Assembly (NCBI GenBank): GCA_029851415.1
Contig: CM056742.1
Location: 92,742,748 to 92,806,747, forward strand
Length of the DNA: 64,000 bases
Direction of reading: 5' to 3'
From: Eretmocerus hayati
Taxonomy: Eukaryota; Arthropoda; Insecta; Hymenoptera; Aphelinidae
Below, piece after piece: positions 56,661-64,000 of the stretch. Under the pieces are notes generated by a model. It was not told the DNA's origin and did no database searches. It worked only from the letters and a program-made list of their open reading frames with translations. The position numbers were made by a program, and so were the translations under genes. Positions within the stretch are counted from its first letter, which is position 1. Each line of letters begins with the position of its first letter.

Positions 56661-57706
56661 ATAATAATTCCAGAATCAATACAGAGAAGTATACTCGATG
56701 AACTTCATTCATCTCATCTTGGAATCGTGAAAATGAATCGAATAGCCCGGTCTTATTTTTGGTGGCCACGTATCGATGAAGACATCGAACGAATCGCGAA
56801 TTCCTGTAGAATCTGTTTAGCAACGCGATCAGAACCACGAAAAATATCTCTAACCCCGTGGCAGTGGCCCAGTCAGCCTTGGTCGCGAATTCACATCGAT
56901 TTTATGGGTCCATTCCACAATTGCATGTTTTTGATCATCGTAGATGCTCATCCAAAGTGGCCTGAAGTCATAAACATGAAAAAGATACAACATCGTACAA
57001 ACTCATACAGGTACTAGACGAAATTTTTTCACGATATGGTATCCCTCATCACATAGTGAGCGATAGTGGTCCACAATTAACGAGCCGAGAATTTGCAAGA
57101 TTCGTGAAACAATACAAGATTGAACACACATTCTCAGCTTCTTATCACCCTGCTACTAATGGCGCAGCAGAAAATTTTGTTAAAACAGTGAAACTCAAAG
57201 TAGACAAAATAATCAAAGATGGTCATTCATTAGGATTTTCAATCAACAGGTTCTTAAGCGATCATAGGAATACAGAACATTTGACAACGAATAGAACACC
57301 AGCAGAACTATTCTTCAATAGGAAGTTGCGTACAAGATTCGATTTATTGATACCCAATTCAACTAGCAATGTTGAAGAACACCAATTTGATCAGAAACGA
57401 TACAAACAGGGTAACAGGATAATAGAGTTTACAGAGAATGGAATTGTTTTTGTGAACGATTTTCGAGTATAATCCGAAAATAAGAGTCCAGCAAAAATTA
57501 TAAGACGACTCTCACCAGTCGTGTATGAAATAAAATTTGGAGATGGATATGTAACTAAGGGACATGCAAATCAAATTGTGAGAACACAACTGGACGATAC
57601 CTTAAGAGGAGGGGAATTGATATGTAAGGATTATTGTAAGAATTCATATGTGGAACCGAATATTACCAAGAATTTCAAGAGCAGAATGTACCCTGACAAT
57701 GATTAA
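56661..57706 (+). pseudogene. pol: Gypsy integrase, frameshifted
   Basis: Zinc-binding domain: LHSSHLGIVKMNRIARSYFW, IANSCRIC (H...H...C..C kept). Core: SRIHIDFMGPFHNCMFLIIV (first Asp near 56902), a frame change near 57000, HHIVSDSGPQLTSREFARFV (second Asp, 57062), SASYHPATNGAAENFVKTVK (Glu, 57169). The C-terminal part is TTNRTPAELFFNRKLRTRFD and, after a stop at 57471, VYEIKFGDGYVTKGHANQI to 57706. All three catalytic acids are present, but the frame change and stop break the protein. Confidence 0.87.
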
Positions 57707-57761
57707 AATGTACCGAGACGTTCGTCTCGAATAGCTAAAAAAACGGCGACCCAATCTCAAA

Positions 57762-57777
57762 AATAAGAGGAGGGGAG
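57762..57777 (+). other. Polypurine tract
   Basis: A purine run (AAGAGGAGGGGAG) directly upstream of the 3' LTR, expected plus-strand priming site. Confidence 0.7.
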
Positions 57778-57780
57778 TTG

Positions 57781-58100
57781 TAGTGTATTACGAATATATT
57801 GTAAAAGTGAGCTCAGCACTGTATTAGTCATCTTACGATGAATCAGAATTCTCGCAAATATATTGAAGCTGTGTCACAGAGAAGTGCATAGTCTCTCTGC
57901 ACTCGTTTACATATAAATGTGTCTGGCCCCGAATTCACGCACCAGGTACGAGCTGGTACGATGCAAGGTATAGAAGAGGCACCCACTGCACAGCCAGGCA
58001 GACGGCTCAAGACCGCCAAGCCTCATACACGGCTCCATGTCATTTGTATCAATATTAAATAAAGTTTTAGTTATCACTCAGAACGTCGAACTCATCATAT
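57781..58100 (+). repeat. 3' LTR of the Gypsy element (3' end incomplete)
   Basis: It matches 39442-39763 and stops matching after CTCATCATAT, whereas the 5' LTR continues ~23 bp to CACA. The 3' LTR thus lacks its last bases, and TGTTATGGCCCGAGCGG follows instead. Confidence 0.82.
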
Positions 58101-58616
58101 TGTTATGGCCCGAGCGGAGGCCTCGGGGTAACAAATAAATTAGAGTTCGTGTGAACAGCTCACGGGCGGACTGCCCAGTTGCACCTACCTATTCTCTGTT
58201 ATTGCGTTGAGGCTTCCGACTGGATGTATATATATACATATATATTGCTGGTCTCTGGTTGCGTATATATATGAATATTTCAAATTGAGAAGTATTGGTT
58301 CATCAAAGTTGTAATTTTAAAAGAATGATTGAAGTGCGTTTGGATTTGGAATGTCTTATAATGCTGGATACTTGAGAGAATAAAATAATTTATCTGATTT
58401 CAAAAAGATATAAAAATCCAGTTATCTTATGGCTTTTAGAAAAGAATGAGATAGAATTATAGGAGTGATACATTCTATTTTATCCAAATCAAGTTATAAA
58501 ATCTTGGTCAGAAATAAAACTTATCGTCTAAATATAATTTGAATAGCTTAACCTAGGCGCACTTACAAGTCTACTTGAAGGAATGATGATTCTTCAAGGC
58601 AGGAACGTATAAGCAG
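58101..58616. other. Non-coding, possible LTR-like start
   Basis: TGTTATGGCCCGAGCGGAGG...GGTAACA at 58101-58134 is GC-rich and partly palindromic, like the start of some arthropod LTRs, but no partner copy is seen. No gene. Confidence 0.3.
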
Positions 58617-58742
58617 GGCGAATTCGTAGCTGGCCCTTATGCAGCTGAGGCGGGTATCGTCGGCCTACTTTCCGACGAAGAGCAAATTCGGAGCTGCCCC
58701 TTGAACAGCTGAGACGGCTATCGTCGGTCTACTTTTCGACGG
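58617..58742. repeat. ~65-bp tandem duplication with conserved small hairpin
   Basis: Two units each read GC(G/A)AATTCG(T/G)AGCTG...CAGCTGAG(G/A)CGG(G)TATCGTCGG(C/T)CTACTTT(C/T)CGACG. In the first unit TCGTCGG and CCGACGA pair (7 bp); in the second CGTCG/CGACG pair. Confidence 0.75.
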
Positions 58743-58999
58743 AATTAATCTGACTTATTGGTCCGCACTTTTTCGAACTTTGCTTTGTCGTGTGTTTTCT
58801 AGGCACACTTGGGCAAAACGGTACGTGTCTCAAAGACTCCCAAAGCTTTACTAACTGAATCGAGTCAGTGACTAATCGAAGAATTAATTTTGATGTTCGA
58901 ATTTATACGTGTGGACACGAGCTAATTTTGATGATTTGAAGTAATTTCGAAACTGTCCTCTTTAGAATTGATTTTGAAATTGACTTACTTTCGAAACTG

Positions 59000-59125
59000 T
59001 AACACTTGTAACACATGTGTTACACCATTCATAAGGTGTGTGTAACTCGGGTGTTACACTTGTAACACACGTGTTACATCATTCATAAGACATGTGTAAC
59101 TCGGGTGTTACACTTGTAACACATG
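59000..59125. repeat. 54-bp tandem repeat of GTGTTAC palindromes
   Basis: ACTTGTAACACA occurs at 59004, 59058 and 59112. TGTAACACATGTGTTACA at 59007 is a perfect 18-bp palindrome. Confidence 0.85.
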
Positions 59126-59188
59126 TAATTTGGACTACGGCAATTTTGCTGATTGCATCTTGACTTGCTTACAGATTCCTGCTGATCA

Positions 59189-59232
59189 AGTTAAAATAAT
59201 ATTTCTCCATGTTGAGAAATATTATTTTAACT
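59189..59232. repeat. Perfect 19-bp hairpin
   Basis: AGTTAAAATAATATTTCTC (59189-59207) and its exact reverse complement (59214-59232) with a CATGTT loop. It could be a hairpin RNA precursor or a relic of a short inverted insertion. Confidence 0.92.
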
Positions 59233-59566
59233 GTTGCGTCGTCTGGGACGCCACACCTCCCCTGTTAGTCCATTCTCGTCCCGAGAATGTGCCTGGGTGG
59301 CAGAATTTGGAAAAGGGCATACATAATTATTTTTATGCGAAGTTCTCTTGAAAACAAATTTCTTCTAGCTGTGGATGATCAAATTTACAATTTCATAAAA
59401 TAATGGATGGGACTTTGATGTTTGTACATTTCGGGAATATTCGGACTTAAGAATGTCACACAATATTAGTTCCATGTGTGAAGTTGTGTGCATGTGTGTG
59501 TGCGCATCTATGGAGGTGTATGTGTGACTGTTCTGTCGAGGTTCATTGTTGTTATTGTCTGACACT

Positions 59567-60754
59567 TCATACACTTGAATTCGCTAAACTCGAATATTTT
59601 ATGCATGAATACTCAATCTGGCTCTTATCGCAGCCCTTGCACGGTAACCACCTCGTTGTCTGTTCATTGTGGTAATGCCTACACAAATAACACCAGGGGC
59701 CTTTGAGTTTTCCGTTTCTTTTATTTTCCCTATGTTTCTGAATTTTCCGCCGCTGATTTGCTCTCTTCCTCTCCGCCTTTTGTTGTTCGGAACTTCCATA
59801 TGACTGGTAGGAGGTCGTAATTCCTGCTTCACTAATATCGCTATAGTTATTATCCATGGCCCCGTTAGGTTCATCTTCCGGTCCTTGCGATTGAGTGCGA
59901 GCTGCAATTTCCTGCGACACGACGATAAGCAGATCAGTATCCATCCTCTCCTCTGGGTGCAGTGGGAGCAAGATGTCCGGAATTGATGAATTGTGGACTT
60001 TAGATTCTTGAATATTTTTGATAGTGATGAATTCATATCGTGGCGTGTCCTCATTGCTTGAGTGTGGGCTGCAGATGATGTATTGCGCCTCTGTTAGAGG
60101 GACATCACTCAATATTCGCAGAAGGGGTACTTGTAGCGCTTGTTGTTCGCTTGTGCCCTGTGTTGGGGACCGAGCCATTTGGGCATCCGTATCGGGTCGG
60201 TCTTCTCTGTTTGGTGGTGTTACACTCGACGTCGTTGTCGGAGAGCCATGCGGTGCGGCGATGATGGGAAGTATTGTAGGTAACATACTCACTGTGTCGT
60301 CCGCTATGCTGGCTGCGCGCGCCGAGTGTAACACGTTGCCACATGTACCTGTCGCAGCGGATGCTTGTGGGACTTCCTCGGGCAAGTGGTGCGGCGAGGG
60401 GATAAAGATGGAAAAGAGTGTCTGTAACATACCAGTCGCGTCGCCTGCTAGGCTGGCTGCGCGCGCCGGTTGTAACACGATGTCATGAGTATCAGCTGCA
60501 GCCGGCATCAGAGGGCAATCCTCGTCGGAGCGGTGAAGTGTGGGGGCAGGTGTTACTGGCGCCCCACTTGTCGCATACTGTAACACCGTGTTACTCACTC
60601 CAGGAGTAGGATGTGTTACCTGGTTGTCGACATCAATGCAGCGGGCCCTTATGTTTCTTGTATACGGTTTGTCGGCTGTGTAGCCCATCATGCAGTCCAT
60701 CCTGGGGTACACAGAAACTCCTACATCCCGCACTTCCTGGGTGGTTTGCGTCAT
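59567..60754 (-). CDS. Orphan protein with basic region and C-terminal Cys/His cluster
   Basis: The longest apparently intact non-TE-like frame of the window. It is open on the minus strand for 409 codons from about 60796; the first ATG is at 60754 (395 codons). A TAG with an acceptor-like TTCCATAG just upstream (about 60810) leaves room for an upstream exon. The N-terminal half is Pro/Thr/Ala-rich with an internal repeat: VLQPARAASLAGDATGMLQT and VLHSARAASIADDTVSMLPT. Residues ~340-368 are strongly basic (AERKRANQRRKIQKHRENKR), resembling a nuclear localisation or DNA-binding region. The last 41 residues carry CYLCRHYH...CKGC...C, a possible zinc-binding cluster. There is no membrane segment. 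I do not recognise the family; it may be a regulatory protein or an unusual element protein. Confidence 0.55.
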   Translation of the reverse strand: MTQTTQEVRDVGVSVYPRMDCMMGYTADKPYTRNIRARCIDVDNQVTHPTPGVSNTVLQYATSGAPVTPAPTLHRSDEDCPLMPAAADTHDIVLQPARAASLAGDATGMLQTLFSIFIPSPHHLPEEVPQASAATGTCGNVLHSARAASIADDTVSMLPTILPIIAAPHGSPTTTSSVTPPNREDRPDTDAQMARSPTQGTSEQQALQVPLLRILSDVPLTEAQYIICSPHSSNEDTPRYEFITIKNIQESKVHNSSIPDILLPLHPEERMDTDLLIVVSQEIAARTQSQGPEDEPNGAMDNNYSDISEAGITTSYQSYGSSEQQKAERKRANQRRKIQKHRENKRNGKLKGPWCYLCRHYHNEQTTRWLPCKGCDKSQIEYSCIKYSSLANSSV

Positions 60755-60810
60755 CGTACTGATATAATTCACCAGGTCTTCGGTTTGACATGCCACTGAT
60801 CCATCAGCCT

Positions 60811-61345
60811 ATGGAATGTTCCGGTGCATTCTTCGTGTTCTGTGCTAACCTATTGAATTGTAAATTTCTTATGGCCCTGCTCTGATGACTTGACGGGTTT
60901 TGTAAATTCGTGCGATTGTGTGTATGAATTCGTTATATAATATTAATACACAACTAAATTCAAATTTCACACTAGTCCCTATTCAAAAAAAATTCCTGAC
61001 TGATCTTCCAAATAAGAAATGCCACAACTTCACAATAATATTCGAAATCCATTTTTGGAATGTAAAATTTATAGTATTACTTAGTGTCAACCACAACTAG
61101 CTGGTTTTTCAGTCGAAACATGATGAAGCCACGACAATCGAACATTTCGGATTATTAAGACTAAATAAAATATTACATATATTGGTATATGTTATATATA
61201 TAGATATATGACCATGATGCGAATCTAATATTAGTATTATATATGATATATATATATAGATATACGGGTATATACACATCATCAATAGTATATCTTCAGA
61301 ATCGTGGACCTTTCCTTTTTCATTTCACTTACATATATATATATA

Positions 61346-61392
<47 letters not shown>

Positions 61393-62529
61393 ATACATCT
61401 TTTGAGACATGATGGATATTCATATTTAGACCAATTTTGAGTTTTGCCGCAAGAAATCGAGACTGCAATTTCGCAAGCGTGATTCCAATCCACATAAAAC
61501 GATTTTTCAATTTGTGTATCTCAGAGGTTGAAATCGCAATGTTGCTAGAATATTGCAAAGGTGTTCATACTCGAGAATTTCAATGTCAGCAACTTTATGC
61601 AATTTACTTAAGTTAGTGCGATGTGATAAAAAAAATTTTCCACTAAATAAAATTTAGTAGGTAACAGCAAGATTTAGTCTTATAAAATTTGGATACGTGC
61701 TATTATCATTCACAATTATTTTTCCGAAAATGATGTTCTTTGAGGAATATTGTATATCTTATAGTCGTGAGAGAACTCATATAATAATTTTGATGAATAA
61801 TTATTTATCATTATCTCAAAGGTATATACAACTATTGTTAATGAGAATTTTCCTCAATATCATGATATACAAGTAATCGAACAAGTTCTTGCTACTATAG
61901 GGAATAATTTAAGAATTCCCTATAGCGAATTTCATAATTTTGGGAATTTTGAGTAATGAAAATAGATATGAGTTTACAGCTTGCCTTATGTTCTAACTCA
62001 TATCTAGTCTTCCCTTTTCGGGTAAGCTATAAACCATCGCACATGTTTCTGATTCTAAAAATTATTTTCTTCAAAAAGCTCAATCGTTCCTGAATATATA
62101 ACTTTTGGTAATTTGAAATTATTTTGTTGGAATAAAGTGCCGTTAGGTCTATGCATGTGAATTTGAGAAGACTTTGAGGTGCAACTGAATTGTGCTGACG
62201 CTGCATCAGGAACTTGACTCTCCCAAGTTCCTTAATAGTCAGTTTGTCGTGGTCTGGTATGTCGGGGCGAAATTGAATGTAATTGGTTTGTTTATTCAGT
62301 GATTGTCAGTATTGTCTAGTCGATCATTATGAGACGGAAAATTTTCAATTATAGAGAAAGAGTATGGAGCGTTAATGCTACTTGATACCGCGGCCACGAT
62401 ATCAATGGGTAAATGTGAGTTACTGCAGAATACTTAACGTACGCTTCGGAATAATTGCAATTTTCAGTTTGACAGTCGCGGAAAAAAATTTTTTGTTCAC
62501 AACCATTGGAAGTGACAAATCATGCTAGG
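60811..62529. other. Non-coding, AT-rich
   Basis: No gene seen. It contains the TA/TG microsatellite listed separately. It would be the upstream region of the minus-strand orphan gene; no clear TATA/initiator pair was found. Confidence 0.4.
61333..61394. repeat. (TA)n/(TG)n microsatellite
   Basis: Runs of TATATA and GTGTGTGT alternate; the small frames here are by-products. Confidence 0.9.
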
Positions 62530-63385
62530 TTTGAGATGAATCGTGTGTGAGTGTACAACAGGTCAACAGAGTGTTACACAGGTAACAGGATGTTATATGA
62601 GTTATCGGAATCATGAAGTGTAACATGGGTAACAGCGAGTTACAGCAATAACAAGTGTTACAAGGGTAACAGGAAGTTACGGGAGTAACACAGTGTGACA
62701 TGAGTTACAAAACTCAAACGTGTGATTTCATACCTCTTTGAGACTGATATGGATTTTATGGAAGATTGTTCATGAGGAGCGTGATAAAGGGTAACACGCC
62801 CTTGCAGGAGTAACAAACTATTCCAGCAGTAACAGAGTGTTCCATGAATTACATAACTCAAGTCGTGTTTTTGAGTTATCCGAAGGTATTTGCGAAACCA
62901 TGCAAAAATTTGGAAGTTATGAATATTAACGCGCCACGGAAGGATAGGTTCTTGTTGTTTGGATGAATTTCTTGGAAATAGACCAGCGTGGTCCTGTATA
63001 ATTTGGAGATTGGTCTTGACGTATCCGGGATTGCACGTGAAAAGGTTGAGAGTTATGGGTGAATTCTCCCTCACGAAGGGTTCGGGATTCTAATGATGCA
63101 GGAGTTGGATCCGAGTTCTGAGCAAATTTCTTTCTATTACTCGAGATTTCGAATGGCTCAAAAATGAAATGTGAGGAACGTTCGATCCATGGATGAATTT
63201 ATATACGGAATCCAAACTCCATTGAGATTTGAAATGAATCGTGTGTGATGTTACAAGAGTAACAGAGTGTTACAGGGCAACCGAGAGCTACAGGGATATA
63301 AAGCTGTTACAGCTGGAGTCGGGTGTTACATATGTAACAGGATGTTACATATGTAATCTCCCATGATGGGATGTTACACATGTGC
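62530..63385. repeat. Dense GTGTTAC / GTAACAC motif region
   Basis: GTTAC or GTAAC appears well over 15 times (for example TGTTACACAGGTAACAGG near 62572, GTAACATGGGTAACAGCG near 62620, TGTTACAAGGGTAACAGG near 62656, and TGTTACATATGTAACAGG near 63325), often as closely spaced inverted pairs. No coding sequence supported. Confidence 0.75.
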
Positions 63386-64000
63386 GATACGTGGTCACCA
63401 GAGTGTGCTTGTCGGATTTTCTCCGAAACTCGTCGTGTGGAGTTTTAACACCAATAATACTCCATCCTTGGGAATGCGAAATTTATTTCGTCGTCTATTC
63501 GATCATTAGTTTCGAAGATTTGAGATTTAAGTTCTTTTGAAGAATACGGAATAGAATCATGTTGGATTGATTAATCTCCAACGAGCATATGAAGTCCAGA
63601 AACATACTTTAAAAGTTGCAAAACTTAATACGCCATCATTAGGGATTGAATTTTGATCTTTCAATGGGCACTACGAAATTGAAGGAGTCTACTTTCGCAT
63701 AATTCCGATGGCGGCTTGGGTTCCCTGGACTCTGAACACAGAAATGGGAGGGATTGTGGCGGAGTTCCTTCGCCAGGGGTTCGAGGTGTTAATTGTACTT
63801 GAATGGTGTTTATATTTTGAAATGATTTCTTTCCATGGATTGAACTTCTGAATGGTTCAGAGTAACCTGTTCTGAGTGACACGTACTTTGAAAGAGTGTT
63901 TTCCAATGAGCATTTTGAAATGGAATAAGGTTGAAACCCTCTTTGTATTTTTGATTTGAAGGAACTTTTGAGATTTTCATCGAATGATCGTTCCCGGTTA
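63386..64000. other. Non-coding to the right edge
   Basis: No gene supported; an 81-codon minus-strand frame (63661-63906) has no motif. Confidence 0.4.

Larger units (their letters stand above)
39442..58100 (+). mobile_element. Ty3/Gypsy retrotransposon, split by a 13.5-kb insertion
   Basis: It has two direct LTRs (39442-39786 and 57781-58100), a primer site, a gag leader on the left of the insertion (to 40175) and gag-pro-RT-RNase H-integrase on its right (53719-57706), followed by a purine-rich tract. Without the insertion the element would be about 5.1 kb. In-frame stops in gag and protease, a changed RT active site and a frame change in the integrase show it is inactive. No envelope-like gene is seen. 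Confidence 0.88.

Noticed and set aside
63661..63906. 81-codon minus-strand frame near the right edge
   Set aside because: No motif, no start context or promoter, typical random-length frame.

Overview
The window reads as a repeat-rich arthropod (probably insect) nuclear genome. It is moderately AT-rich, contains BEL/Pao, Ty3/Gypsy, R1-like and Jockey/CR1-like retroelements, a Helitron, several TIR elements with TTAA or TA target duplications, and many minisatellites. No operons or bacterial-type signals are visible. I recognise no conserved host housekeeping gene. Species-level placement is not possible from the sequence alone.

Layout. 1-7.3 kb and 22.1-23.1 kb hold decayed pieces of a virus-like cassette: a double-jelly-roll (DJR) capsid-like gene (C-terminus at 1-267; almost full length but broken at 5837-7280), a penton/minor-capsid-like gene (5220-5829 and 22107-23081), an element-associated protein (304-852) and an unknown protein behind a textbook TATA/CCAAT promoter (1306-1758). 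A tRNA-like gene with a Pol III terminator follows at 1.8 kb. Tandem repeats separate these pieces: an 18-bp unit at 1.9 kb, 61 bp at 3.3-3.8 kb, 26 bp at 7.7-8.2 kb, about 142 bp at 23.1-24.4 kb and about 190 bp at 24.5-25.3 kb. 8-22 kb is mostly non-coding and carries TIR elements (9976-10966, 13309-14258, 18745-21483) and an inverted pair of about 400-bp repeats.

26-33 kb is a nest of retroelements on the minus strand: a BEL/Pao pol interrupted by the 3' end of an R1-like LINE, abutting an open Jockey/CR1-type reverse transcriptase. 33.7-34.9 kb is a TA-flanked TIR element. 34.9-38.1 kb has Helitron-like ends and contains an antisense Pif1-like helicase relic.

39.4-58.1 kb is a Ty3/Gypsy retrotransposon (two LTRs, tRNA-Ser-type primer site, gag, protease, RT, RNase H, integrase). 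It is split near the start of gag by a 13.5-kb element (40176-53718) that has roughly 460-bp, nearly identical terminal inverted repeats and a TA target duplication. This inserted element is the most remarkable object in the window. I found no transposase in it. It is filled with a ~184-bp satellite in two opposite arrays whose unit order is mirrored, a core of palindromic CGCG(T/C)ACGCG-type repeats, and a second GC-rich array with a ~778-bp higher-order period.

58-64 kb contains one long, apparently intact orphan reading frame on the minus strand (59567-60754; basic region plus C-terminal Cys/His cluster). It sits among unusually dense GTGTTAC/GTAACAC motifs, a perfect 19-bp hairpin and small structured duplications.

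Together the window is a record of nested insertions: capsid-like gene hit by a TTAA MITE, Pao hit by R1, and Gypsy hit by the satellite-bearing giant TIR element. All assignments are by eye from motifs; no searches were run.
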